Positions 15,340-22,126 of a DNA stretch of 64,000 bases are shown piece after piece. Below the pieces are notes generated by a model. That model was not told the origin of the DNA and searched no databases. It saw only the letters and a program-made list of their open reading frames with translations. This DNA is from Rhodanobacter sp. Root480 (GTDB taxonomy: Bacteria; Pseudomonadota; Gammaproteobacteria; Xanthomonadales; Rhodanobacteraceae). Both the position numbers and the translations under genes were made by a program. Location: the NCBI RefSeq assembly GCF_001426645.1, contig NZ_LMEX01000002.1, forward strand, positions 1,268,907-1,332,906. Direction: 5' to 3'. Each line of letters begins with the position of its first letter. The first letter of the stretch is position 1.

Positions 15340-15843
15340 CGCACTCGCCGGCCCTTGCAGCAGCGCCATTTGTACGCCCTCGTAAAACGTGTCGTCAAAG
15401 CGCAACGCGCACGGTGTTCGAGCTTCGATGCGAAACCCCACCTTCTCGTAGAGGCGGATCGCGGCCCGGTTGTCCGCGCGGGCCTCCAGCGTGACGCGAA
15501 AGATCCCCTTCTGTTCGGCATGCGTCAGCGTTGCCCGGAGCAGGCGTTCGCCGATGCCGCGGCCGCGATACTCCGCGCGAACCCCCATGCCAAGGCTGCC
15601 GACATGGGCGATGGCGTAAGCCCAGTGGGAGAACACATCGCACCATCCGATGACCATGCCGTTCTCGACGGCGACATACTGCGCGGCATCGGTGGCTACC
15701 GACTCGGCGACAAACTGTTCGATCTGCTCGATGGGCAAAGCCTCGACCTGGGCAAGAAATCGGCGCTCCCGAGCGACCGAATCCAGGCATTCTCGATAGC
15801 TATGTGCGTCGGCGAACTGAATTTTGCGGACTTCCAACGTCAT
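15334..15843 (-). CDS. GNAT-family N-acetyltransferase
   Basis: Product of 169 residues. SLGMGVRAEYRGRGIGERLL at about 92-111 is motif A with the RGRGIG loop; VTLEARADNRAAIRLYEKVG follows. This is the arrangement of L-amino-acid-type and phosphinothricin-like N-acetyltransferases, acceptor uncertain. ATG 15843 chosen; the longer frame to 15930 adds unlikely sequence. Confidence 0.88.
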   Translation of the reverse strand: MTLEVRKIQFADAHSYRECLDSVARERRFLAQVEALPIEQIEQFVAESVATDAAQYVAVENGMVIGWCDVFSHWAYAIAHVGSLGMGVRAEYRGRGIGERLLRATLTHAEQKGIFRVTLEARADNRAAIRLYEKVGFRIEARTPCALRFDDTFYEGVQMALLQGPASAA

Positions 15844-15951
15844 GGCAAAAGTGGTGACTACGGTTCCCGGATGGTAGCGAGGTGAGGGCTGCGGCAACCG
15901 ACAAGGCCGGGCAAAAGCTCCGCATCCCAAGCGCGACGAAGTGTTTTCCTC

Positions 15952-16016
15952 AGACGCCTGACGCCTGAATCAAGCCGGCCCGCCAAGCGGAATCAGCTTG
16001 AATGACTTGCCAGACC
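15952..16016 (-). repeat. Divergent attC-like site with GTCAGGC core
   Basis: CAGACGCCTGACGCCTGAATC at left gives GTCAGGC on the minus strand; CAGCTTGAATGACTTGCCAGAC at right. It ends the cassette of the 64-residue protein at 16083. Confidence 0.6.
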
Positions 16017-16082
16017 GCAAACGAGCGCATGCGGCGCGCAGGCAGAGCGAGCCAACAAGAAACAAAGCCAGTACAAGGAGTC

Positions 16083-16277
16083 TTACTTTTCATCAGACGA
16101 TTCTTCAGCGGGCACGGCAATCGATTTGCGCTTATGAGCGTCAATCATGACGCCCAGGAAAAAGCCGAAGATCATTCCAAGCGCCAGCTTGCCGAGAAGT
16201 ATTCCGATAAACGTTCCGAGGATCGTTCCCACAACAATCCAGTGGCCGGGTCTATAGGGCTTTTTAGTTGGTTGCAT
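16083..16277 (-). CDS. Small glycine-rich membrane protein
   Basis: Product of 64 residues. Residues about 11-46 are hydrophobic with regularly spaced glycines (VVGTILGTFIGILLGKLALG), suggesting two packed membrane helices; the C terminus is acidic. An AAGGA site precedes ATG 16277. Function unknown. It stops about 67 bases before its attC-like site. Confidence 0.72.
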   Translation of the reverse strand: MQPTKKPYRPGHWIVVGTILGTFIGILLGKLALGMIFGFFLGVMIDAHKRKSIAVPAEESSDEK

Positions 16278-16296
16278 GGGGGTTTCCTTATCTGCG

Positions 16297-16359
16297 GTCC
16301 AACGCTGGAGTTAAGCGGCGCGCGGCTTTTCGCGCGTCCGCTTGGACGAGTTGTTAGGC
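16297..16359 (-). repeat. attC site
   Basis: Conserved 63-bp site: GTCCAACGCTGGAGTTAAGC left, CGCGCGGCTTTTCGCGCG stem-loop, GCTTGGACGAGTTGTTAGG right. The preceding gene is translated into it. Confidence 0.95.
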
Positions 16360-16739
16360 TCCAACCCGGAGCCCATGATGGAGCCAAAGAGCACTAGCAT
16401 GCCGGCGAGGCCGACAAACCAGATAGGCGTAGCCCAGTAAATACGTGCGGGCAGGATAACAAACGCGAGAAGGGTGGCCGCCGCTCCTGCGGCCAGGCAA
16501 CCGACCAAAAGTCGTTGGCGCCAACGCGCTAGCAAAAAGAAACGTGGGCCGAGATAAATACGAATTGATGCCCCCAGCAGCCCGGCCAAACCACTGAAGC
16601 CGAGCAAGAAAGATGTCGGGGGACCCAAGAGTGCCAGTAGCGAAAGTGGTGCAAGCATGAGCCAAGCAAACAACAGAACGGCCACGAGGCAGCCATGGGC
16701 GATTCCGCGATCTACCAAACTGGCCATTTTTCTGAGCAT
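16311..16739 (-). CDS. Membrane protein with attC-encoded tail
   Basis: Product of 142 residues with about four membrane helices (roughly 14-37, 42-62, 75-96 and 103-121). Function unknown. The start ATG lies four bases after the R' core, with no ribosome site; Met-5 at 16727 is an alternative. The last 14 residues (NNSSKRTREKPRAA) come from attC and are identical to those of the 19062-19559 product. The next gene starts 33 bases after the stop. Confidence 0.78.
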   Translation of the reverse strand: MLRKMASLVDRGIAHGCLVAVLLFAWLMLAPLSLLALLGPPTSFLLGFSGLAGLLGASIRIYLGPRFFLLARWRQRLLVGCLAAGAAATLLAFVILPARIYWATPIWFVGLAGMLVLFGSIMGSGLEPNNSSKRTREKPRAA

Positions 16740-16743
16740 TAAT

Positions 16744-16800
16744 GTCTAACGCTTGAGTTAAGCGGCGGCGAAGCCGTCCGCCTTGGACGAACTGTTAGGG
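16744..16800 (-). repeat. attC site
   Basis: Conserved 57-bp site: TGTCTAACGCTTGAGTTAAGC left, GGCGAAGCC stem, TGGACGAACTGTTAGGG right. It supplies the TAA stop of the next gene. Confidence 0.95.
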
Positions 16801-17316
16801 CGATGGTTTGTCGTAGTTGATCCAAACGCGATAAATCGTGACGCCTTTGACCGTGTAGCTGTCGAAGGAGCTGAATATGAAGCGGTCCTTGCTCTGCGAT
16901 AAAGGAGCCATCTGAACCTTCGTACCATTGCTGACAAGTGCTTCTGCTTGATTGGCCAGTGCTCGGGCGTTCTCGCCTCTAAGCCCGGGAGTCTCCAACG
17001 CGCCGTGAAGCTTGGCGAGGCAATTATATGTGGAAAGCCAATTGTTTGTGGCTTCGTTAAGGCCCGTGCCCTCATACGTGACCACGACGATTCGCAAGAG
17101 ATGGCCACCCCGGAGGTAGAACTGAACATTCTGCTTTTGGTCGCAAAGTGTTGCGTTGTATGTCTCGAGGTCGCCGTTCTTGAAGGTGCGATAAGGCCCA
17201 TGGCTTGACACCGCACGAATCTCGGCAGCCGTCATCCCAAAATGCCACGGTCCAAAGCCGCTCGCGGATGCAGTAGATGCAATACTGGTCAGCGCGAAAA
17301 ATATCAGAAGCCGCAT
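16795..17316 (-). CDS. Secreted hypothetical protein
   Basis: Product of 173 residues with a signal peptide (LLIFFALTSIASTASA, cleavage near 19). The mature part begins GFGPWHFGMTAAEIRAVSSH and contains three or four Cys. This FGMT-type start recurs in small periplasmic proteins of unknown function. Start seven bases after the R' core. The TAA stop is formed by the attC box. Confidence 0.75.
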   Translation of the reverse strand: MRLLIFFALTSIASTASASGFGPWHFGMTAAEIRAVSSHGPYRTFKNGDLETYNATLCDQKQNVQFYLRGGHLLRIVVVTYEGTGLNEATNNWLSTYNCLAKLHGALETPGLRGENARALANQAEALVSNGTKVQMAPLSQSKDRFIFSSFDSYTVKGVTIYRVWINYDKPSP

Positions 17317-17323
17317 TCTTGAG

Positions 17324-17380
17324 TCCTAACGCTGGAGTTAAGCGGCGGCGTAGCCGTTCGCCTTGAACGAGTTGTTAGGC
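17324..17380 (-). repeat. attC site
   Basis: Conserved 57-bp site: TCCTAACGCTGGAGTTAAGC left, GGCGTAGCC stem, TTGAACGAGTTGTTAGGC right. Confidence 0.95.
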
Positions 17381-17386
17381 GCCACT

Positions 17387-17860
17387 CTAGGTGAACGGTT
17401 TGATCATGTTGAAGCTTGAAACTTTGTACCCCACCGACTCGTACAAGGTCTGCGCAGCGGGGTTGGGGGCGAAGACTTGGAGCGCCATGCCGGAGAGTCC
17501 GCGCTGCCGAGCAAACTGCTCGACAAAGCCAAGCGCTTCGCGAGCGTGACCTTGGCGTTGCGACTTGGGATGGACCTTCAGTTGGATGACGAATGCCGCC
17601 TTGGTCGTTCCACTTGGCATCACGGCGACCCAGACGTAGCCAACCGGTTCTTGCTCGACTGTGGCGAAGATCTCGAATATGTACTGATCTGGGGTTTCAA
17701 GCCCCCGTGAAAGCATGTTCTCCGTTTCGCTCCTTGAAAGGCCAAGCGCTTCTTCGGCCCGCCAGCGGCCGACCGCAATGTTTTCTTCGGCATAGAATGC
17801 GACAGCCTCTTCGAAGAAGGCCGGGTATGCTTCGGTACGCATTGGGGCAAGAGTTGTCAT
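17387..17860 (-). CDS. GNAT-family N-acetyltransferase
   Basis: Product of 157 residues. VIQLKVHPKSQRQGHAREAL at about 91-110 contains the QRQGHA acetyl-CoA loop; VFAPNPAAQTLYESVGY is the C-terminal motif. Cytoplasmic acetyltransferase of unknown acceptor. It is the only clear enzyme among the cassettes nearest attI. The stop is six bases before the attC. Confidence 0.9.
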   Translation of the reverse strand: MTTLAPMRTEAYPAFFEEAVAFYAEENIAVGRWRAEEALGLSRSETENMLSRGLETPDQYIFEIFATVEQEPVGYVWVAVMPSGTTKAAFVIQLKVHPKSQRQGHAREALGFVEQFARQRGLSGMALQVFAPNPAAQTLYESVGYKVSSFNMIKPFT

Positions 17861-17876
17861 GCGGATGGTCTCTGAT

Positions 17877-17941
17877 GCCTAACGCTGGAGTTAAGCGGCG
17901 CGCGGCTTTTTTCGCGCGTCCGCTTGGACGAATTGTTAGGC
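17877..17941 (-). repeat. attC site
   Basis: Conserved 65-bp site of the TTTTTTCGCGCG loop subtype: GCCTAACGCTGGAGTTAAGC left and GCTTGGACGAATTGTTAGGC right. Confidence 0.95.
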
Positions 17942-18223
17942 CTTGCGCCAATAGCGAGAGCCCCGGAGAACCACCCAAGAACAAAGCCAAGCCAAGCCAG
18001 TAAGAACAAACAATGTCACGAATAGAGCAGCAAGGAACCACTCTACCAAACCATCTGCTGGCGTGTCGTGGTCAGTGTGGGATGCGACCAGCCCTAACAG
18101 CGCTAGCATGCCAACACTGAAGTTGAGCCAGAACCCCCTCCACGATCGGTGCGCCGTGAACACTGCGATGCAGAAGTAGACGACGAACACTGATATGACG
18201 ATGGCAATGACGACGGTAATCAC
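17936..18223 (-). CDS. Membrane protein, unknown
   Basis: Product of 95 residues with three hydrophobic segments (about 2-24, 32-49 and 62-86). Function unknown. GTG 18223 lies four bases after the R' core with no ribosome site, an arrangement shared by five cassettes here. The stop TAA is part of the attC CTAAC box. Confidence 0.72.
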   Translation of the reverse strand: MITVVIAIVISVFVVYFCIAVFTAHRSWRGFWLNFSVGMLALLGLVASHTDHDTPADGLVEWFLAALFVTLFVLTGLAWLCSWVVLRGSRYWRKA

Positions 18224-18227
18224 TGAG

Positions 18228-18285
18228 GCCTAACGCCCGAAATCAGCGGCGCGCGTAGCGCGTCCGCTGGATTGAGTTGTTAGGG
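18228..18285 (-). repeat. attC site
   Basis: Conserved 58-bp site of a third subtype: GCCTAACGCCCGAAATCAGC left, GCGCGCGTAGCGCG stem, TGGATTGAGTTGTTAGGG right. Confidence 0.94.
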
Positions 18286-18290
18286 TGCAC

Positions 18291-19034
18291 TTATTCGAGC
18301 GTAAAAGACACATCAACGGATACCGCCCATACGACAACTTTATTCATGTAGCACGATCCATAAATTTTGTAGATCTTTGGAAACGCGCCAATTTTTGCAT
18401 CTCCAACGGTTACCTCATAGCACGACGGTAGCTTTAGCTTTGTTGCTGGACAGTCGATTTCACGAGCGGCGTCAATGTTGCCCAACCGAAGCCACTTGAG
18501 GTCTATGCGATTTTTGCTGCAACTGCCCGTGCAACTGTAGCTGAAATGTTGTTGAGCGTACGGCCCCTTACCAGTGATTGCGTCAACGTACCACGCGATT
18601 TCGAGCGCCGCTTGGCCGCTTGGGGCTGGAAAGTAGTTCTTGGTTGATTTCACTGCGCTGCAGAGCTGTCCGTATTCGTCGTACGTCCAGCTACCGGGTG
18701 CCCGATAAATATTTCCAGCTACGCCAAATCGTCTTTGTGACGACAGACGTTCAACATTGCCTTTTTCATCAAAGCCAACAGTGACCCAGTCCGAACCGCA
18801 CAGGCCAAACTGTGAACCCGTAACGATTGCGTGGCTGTAGAACCGAATTGGTTCGAGGATGCCCGGGAAGCGAGGCCGATCAATACCGATCATGATCGCA
18901 CCAGACTTGCCGAGTAGCAGATGAGCGAGCTCCGTGAGCGGCATGGTGCGTGCGACTTTCGCTGTCATCTGTGCGGTGCACACGGACGGAAGCGAAACCG
19001 AAACAAATAGAAGAAATAGTGCCAGTTTCTTCAT
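18291..19034 (-). CDS. Secreted cysteine-rich hypothetical protein
   Basis: Product of 247 residues, the largest proximal cassette product. Signal peptide at 1-21 (LALFLLFVSVSLPSVCTA). The mature region has about eight cysteines, including SYSCTGSCSKN, so disulfides are likely; periplasmic or secreted. Family not recognised. The stop is six bases before its attC. Its AT-richer codons differ from the chromosomal genes to the right. Confidence 0.74.
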   Translation of the reverse strand: MKKLALFLLFVSVSLPSVCTAQMTAKVARTMPLTELAHLLLGKSGAIMIGIDRPRFPGILEPIRFYSHAIVTGSQFGLCGSDWVTVGFDEKGNVERLSSQRRFGVAGNIYRAPGSWTYDEYGQLCSAVKSTKNYFPAPSGQAALEIAWYVDAITGKGPYAQQHFSYSCTGSCSKNRIDLKWLRLGNIDAAREIDCPATKLKLPSCYEVTVGDAKIGAFPKIYKIYGSCYMNKVVVWAVSVDVSFTLE

Positions 19035-19047
19035 CGCTGCTTGTGCA

Positions 19048-19110
19048 CCCTAACGCTGGAGTTAAGCGGCGCGCGGCTTTTCGCGCGTCCGCTTGGACGA
19101 GTTGTTAGGC
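19048..19110 (-). repeat. attC site
   Basis: Conserved 63-bp site: ACCCTAACGCTGGAGTTAAGC left, CGCGCGGCTTTTCGCGCG stem-loop, TGGACGAGTTGTTAGGC right. The preceding gene is translated into it. Confidence 0.96.
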
Positions 19111-19559
19111 CTGCCAGTCTTGAGCCACGCTAATGCGCGATAAGCGGCGAATACACCCACAGCGCATATGAAGAGGCTTGGAATAACGGGACCAAGGACT
19201 TGGCAGCCGCCTTGCAAGATTACGCCAACCCACCTCGATCTAACCGAAGGTCCCTGGGAAAAAACAGCGCAGTCGTGGCCCAGGAGGGCTGTAGCTGCGT
19301 AGTACATGCAAGCACTTGCACTCAAAAGTAGCAGAGTACATGCAACTACAGGGCGAACCTTTGTCTTGATGGGAAGCCAACGCTGCAAGACGCTTTCTCG
19401 CTTTGGGCCGTAGAACAGGTAGATAAGGTAATAACAAGAGATCGCTATTGCATCGGCTAACCCATAGCCGACTCCGAAGCCAGAAAGGCTCTGGGCCAGC
19501 ACCAATAGCGCCGCCAGCGGAGCAAGTAGAAAGGCGATCAACCAGCCTGTGGGTTTCAT
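19062..19559 (-). CDS. Membrane protein with attC-encoded tail
   Basis: Product of 165 residues with about four membrane helices (roughly 6-26, 32-50, 68-93 and 122-143). The C-terminal NNSSKRTREKPRAA comes from attC. ATG 19559 is four bases after the R' core and only 18 bases beyond the stop of the upstream HEPN-like gene, so translational coupling is likely. Function unknown; if coupled, it could be a partner of that gene. Confidence 0.76.
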   Translation of the reverse strand: MKPTGWLIAFLLAPLAALLVLAQSLSGFGVGYGLADAIAISCYYLIYLFYGPKRESVLQRWLPIKTKVRPVVACTLLLLSASACMYYAATALLGHDCAVFSQGPSVRSRWVGVILQGGCQVLGPVIPSLFICAVGVFAAYRALAWLKTGRPNNSSKRTREKPRAA

Positions 19560-19563
19560 GTAG

Positions 19564-19620
19564 GCCTAACGCTGGAGTTAAGCGGCGGCGAAGCCGTCCG
19601 CCTTGAACGAGTTGTTAGAG
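19564..19620 (-). repeat. attC site
   Basis: Conserved 57-bp site: GCCTAACGCTGGAGTTAAGC left, GGCGAAGCC stem, TTGAACGAGTTGTTAGAG right. The HEPN-like gene runs into it. Confidence 0.96.
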
Positions 19621-20174
19621 CGCAAGTCCTGGATGAGTCTAGCCATTGTTGCGCCGCTGCTTGGAGTGAAGTGATACGTGACGCCATAGCGCAGGACTCC
19701 AAGCCGTCGCACGATGAATTGTGCAGTCTTGATGTATGACTCAATTTCGACGGGCGCGATGCTGGCTTTGCTGAAGGAGTCTTCGATAGCGCGTTTGCCT
19801 GTGCGATGAGCAAAGATCTCATTGCGAAGCATCGACAGCTTCACCCACACGGGTTTCAGCTCCGAGATTTTTGATTCAAGTTCGCGGTACGAAGTGTCCG
19901 ACAATGATTCTTTGAAACGAGATAACAGCGATCCGAAGTTGAGCGTGTCCTTGCGCCTCTCGTTGAGGAAACAAAGACAGTTGACGCTATTTGCTAGCAA
20001 TGAATGCTCGATCCATACAAACAGACCAGGGTAGGTGCTGTTGAACATGTTAACGGTCTCGTTGTCGCCATGGGACTGCTGGCAAGCTTGCCAAATACCA
20101 AAGGTCTCCGTGGCGTCCTCAAGGACACCGAAGAACGTTTCTAGCTCCTTTTGCAATTCCTGAGAATCTTTCAT
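19578..20174 (-). CDS. HEPN/AbiU2-like protein
   Basis: Product of 198 residues, mainly helical and soluble. A LRNEIFAHRTGKR segment at about 117-129 matches the HEPN RNxxxxH (RX4-6H) motif of metal-independent RNases, and FVWIEHSLLANSVNCLCFL before it resembles the core helix of AbiU2-type HEPN proteins. Abi proteins act in abortive phage infection, so a defence role is plausible. The assignment rests on the motif and helix layout, not a search. The last 13 residues (SNNSFKADGFAAA) come from attC. ATG lies four bases after the R' core. Confidence 0.72.
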   Translation of the reverse strand: MKDSQELQKELETFFGVLEDATETFGIWQACQQSHGDNETVNMFNSTYPGLFVWIEHSLLANSVNCLCFLNERRKDTLNFGSLLSRFKESLSDTSYRELESKISELKPVWVKLSMLRNEIFAHRTGKRAIEDSFSKASIAPVEIESYIKTAQFIVRRLGVLRYGVTYHFTPSSGATMARLIQDLRSNNSFKADGFAAA

Positions 20175-20178
20175 TGCG

Positions 20179-20235
20179 CTCTAACGCTTGAGTTGAGCGG
20201 CGGCGCAGCCGTCCGCCTCGAACGAGTGGTTAGGC
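20179..20235 (-). repeat. attC site
   Basis: Conserved 57-bp site: CTCTAACGCTTGAGTTGAGC left, GGCGCAGCC stem, TCGAACGAGTGGTTAGGC right. Confidence 0.95.
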
Positions 20236-20247
20236 ATCGGACACGCC

Positions 20248-20600
20248 CTATTTATGCATGTCATAGACTTCGTCCTCTACGAGCATCTTGAAGTCGTAGA
20301 AGGTGTGGCCGCCAGAGGATACTTGCTTTGCGATATAATTGCCGTTGGCGCATAGGCATACTGATAGCCGTATTCTGCGCACGTGAGGCTTGTACCGTCT
20401 CTGAACACAATGACCCTGTCGAAGTCACAACCCTCGAAGTCGTCTCCGTTTTTCCCGCTTTGGCCGCCGTCGCGATACCCATCTATGGTCTTGCTTGCGA
20501 TTATTGTGTAACCGACAAGACCCTCCAGGTTATCGCTCGATACAGCGTGTGCAGGCACGGTAATGAGAAGACCCAGTGCGACTGCAATTAGATACTTCAT
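20248..20600 (-). pseudogene. Secreted hypothetical gene with a likely frameshift
   Basis: The annotated frame (20277-20600, 107 residues) has an excellent AAGGGGGT ribosome site and a signal peptide (residues 1-19), then a Cys-containing domain. Near 20347-20352 the protein turns to low-complexity SKYPLAATPSTTSRCS. Removing two bases (a repeated GC) at that point opens another frame reading ANGNYIAKQVSSGGHTFYDF and ending in DEVYDMHK at 20248, close to the attC like the other cassettes. So the original gene was probably 116 residues and is frameshifted in the genome or by a sequencing error. Confidence 0.65.
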
Positions 20601-20614
20601 GCTACCCCCTTAGC

Positions 20615-20671
20615 GCCTAACGCTGGAGTTAAGCGGCGGCGAAGCCGTCCGCCTTGAACGACCTGTTAGGC
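20615..20671 (-). repeat. attC site
   Basis: Conserved 57-bp site: GCCTAACGCTGGAGTTAAGC left, GGCGAAGCC stem, TTGAACGACCTGTTAGGC right. Confidence 0.96.
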
Positions 20672-20677
20672 CGCAAA

Positions 20678-21043
20678 CTACCACGGCCAGCCATATCTCT
20701 TCTTGCGTAACTCATGAACTGGCCTGTCGTCTTTGACATCGTACCTGCGGTACCCCGTGCCGTACATGCCCCAATGGCCAAGGATAAAGGCAAACGAAAG
20801 TGCGAGCACAGCACCAACAACGCCGATGGCTGAGATAGATGCGCGAAACATGGAGTAAACAAGCGCACCGGCTGCTGCAAGGCAAATCGCTGCTGCACCA
20901 AAACAAACAATGCGACGAATGATGAGCCAAGCAAACGCCGCAAAACGCTCGGTAGTACTGGGAGCAGAGCGACGCCTAGATTGAAAATAGATGCTGATGG
21001 CAACAAGTGCCGCAGGGAATAGGAATGGAAGGAGCTCTCTCAT
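20678..21043 (-). CDS. Membrane protein, unknown
   Basis: Product of 121 residues with three hydrophobic segments (about 4-19, 37-64 and 69-90) and a charged C-terminal tail (DVKDDRPVHELRKKRYGWPW). Function unknown. ATG 21043 follows the R' core by three bases, with no ribosome site. The stop is seven bases before attC. Confidence 0.72.
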   Translation of the reverse strand: MRELLPFLFPAALVAISIYFQSRRRSAPSTTERFAAFAWLIIRRIVCFGAAAICLAAAGALVYSMFRASISAIGVVGAVLALSFAFILGHWGMYGTGYRRYDVKDDRPVHELRKKRYGWPW

Positions 21044-21046
21044 ACG

Positions 21047-21103
21047 GCCTAACGCTTGAGTTAAGCGGCGGCGCAGCCGTCCGCCTTGAACGAAATGTTA
21101 GAC
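21047..21103 (-). repeat. attC site
   Basis: Conserved 57-bp site: GCCTAACGCTTGAGTTAAGC left, GGCGCAGCC stem, TTGAACGAAATGTTAGAC right. It supplies the TAA stop of the next gene. Confidence 0.95.
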
Positions 21104-21421
21104 GCCTGCGCTGCGGCGCTGAACGAGCGCACTTGCGAACGCACATACCAAACCGAACACGACTACGTAAGCGGAGCCTAAAATGGCGGCCGAGCGCATC
21201 GCGGGGTCGACTGCGACGAAGCTCGCGTAGCCCAAACCAGTGACAACCTTTGTATTGGCAGCTATCCATGCCGCCTGTTGTGCGACCGGCACGGCTTTTA
21301 GACCGGCCGCAGCGGCAGTAGGAATAAACGCGTAACTGCCCAGAAAGAATAGAAAAGCGAGTAGCGCAGCCAGTGTGGTCAAGAGGGATACCGCAGCGCT
21401 CCTAAGCAAAATACGCATCAT
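21098..21421 (-). CDS. Three-helix membrane protein, unknown
   Basis: Product of 107 residues with hydrophobic stretches at about 8-31, 50-70 and 80-102. Function unknown. ATG 21421 was chosen because a GGGGG run lies about eight bases upstream; ATG 21436 is the alternative. The TAA stop comes from the attC box. Confidence 0.66.
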   Translation of the reverse strand: MMRILLRSAAVSLLTTLAALLAFLFFLGSYAFIPTAAAAGLKAVPVAQQAAWIAANTKVVTGLGYASFVAVDPAMRSAAILGSAYVVVFGLVCAFASALVQRRSAGV

Positions 21422-21442
21422 GCCAAGCCCCCACATCCTGGT

Positions 21443-21497
21443 GTCTAACGCTGGAATTAAGCGGCGGCGGAGCCGTCCGCTTGAACGACTGGTTAGG
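21443..21497 (-). repeat. attC site
   Basis: Conserved 55-bp site: GTCTAACGCTGGAATTAAGC left, GGCGGAGCC stem, TTGAACGACTGGTTAGG right. Confidence 0.95.
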
Positions 21498-21765
21498 TGC
21501 CTCGCGGCACCAGTGGAACCAGAAACGCATGAATGGCAAACATGGCACCAACGCCAACCAGTACGACGAGAGCAGCTTGCCAGGAATAGCCGAAATGTCG
21601 TGCCGCTGGGATGCTGGCAAGAAAAGGTATGACCGCAAGCATGGCGAGCCAAGAGACAGAGACACGCTTACCACAGTGCGCACAAGACGTTGATAGCGCT
21701 GGGCCTAGGAACGATTTCCTAGCTTGTGACATTGCGGGTTGGTGGCAGTGAGGGCACTGAAGCAT
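21493..21765 (-). CDS. Zinc-ribbon protein with membrane helices
   Basis: Product of 90 residues. LQCPHCHQPAMS and STSCAHCGKRVSVS give four zinc-ribbon cysteines; two hydrophobic segments follow at about 38-55 and 62-83. Same architecture as the distal cassette at 2606-2857. The TAA stop lies in the attC box. Confidence 0.75.
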   Translation of the reverse strand: MLQCPHCHQPAMSQARKSFLGPALSTSCAHCGKRVSVSWLAMLAVIPFLASIPAARHFGYSWQAALVVLVGVGAMFAIHAFLVPLVPRGT

Positions 21766-21775
21766 TTGTTTAACA

Positions 21776-21831
21776 CCTAACGCTGAAGTTGAGCGGCGGC
21801 GTAGCCGTCCGCCTCGAACGAAATGTTAGAC
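21776..21831 (-). repeat. attC site
   Basis: Conserved 56-bp site: CCTAACGCTGAAGTTGAGC left, GGCGTAGCC stem, TCGAACGAAATGTTAGAC right. Confidence 0.95.
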
Positions 21832-21866
21832 CGGAACCGGGCCATGGAAGTGCTATCCACTACACA

Positions 21867-22055
21867 TTAGCGCGACCCGCCGCTACGGCGCGACCCGCCA
21901 AGACGCCGACTGACAAAACGCCCGACTGCGCGAACGCTCAACAAGTACACGACCACCGCGAGGAAAAACCAAACGCCTCCACCAAGAGAGACCTTTAGCT
22001 GGAAATAGAAGGCGCTGAAAACGATAACGCCAGCAAGGTAGAGGAGAAATTCCAT
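21867..22055 (-). CDS. Small membrane protein with basic tail
   Basis: Product of 62 residues: two hydrophobic segments (about 2-17 and 25-43), then an Arg/Gly-rich tail (SRRLGGSRRSGGSR). ATG 22055 follows the stop of the first cassette gene by 16 bases. Function unknown; one of the smallest cassettes. Confidence 0.65.
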   Translation of the reverse strand: MEFLLYLAGVIVFSAFYFQLKVSLGGGVWFFLAVVVYLLSVRAVGRFVSRRLGGSRRSGGSR

Positions 22056-22070
22056 ATCTGCTGCTTGCGG

Positions 22071-22126
22071 CCTAACGCTTGAGTTGAGCGGCGGCGGAGC
22101 CGTCCGCCTCGGACGAGTGGTTAGAC
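22071..22126 (-). repeat. attC site of the first cassette
   Basis: Conserved 56-bp site: CCTAACGCTTGAGTTGAGC left, GGCGGAGCC stem, TCGGACGAGTGGTTAGAC right. The first cassette gene is translated through its whole length. Confidence 0.96.

Noticed and set aside
16758..17216. Frame ending in NSSSKADGFAAA overlapping the secreted protein at 16795
   Set aside because: Any frame that happens to enter attC in that register shows the tail; the 16795-17316 frame has the signal peptide and sensible composition.
17387..17860. Aminoglycoside acetyltransferase resistance cassette
   Set aside because: It is a generic GNAT without the AAC(6') or AAC(3) signature residues.
16297..22126. Regular repeats considered as CRISPR
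   Set aside because: The intervals are 235-760 bp and contain genes, the repeats are palindromic with GTTRRRY cores, and an IntI gene is adjacent. They are attC sites.
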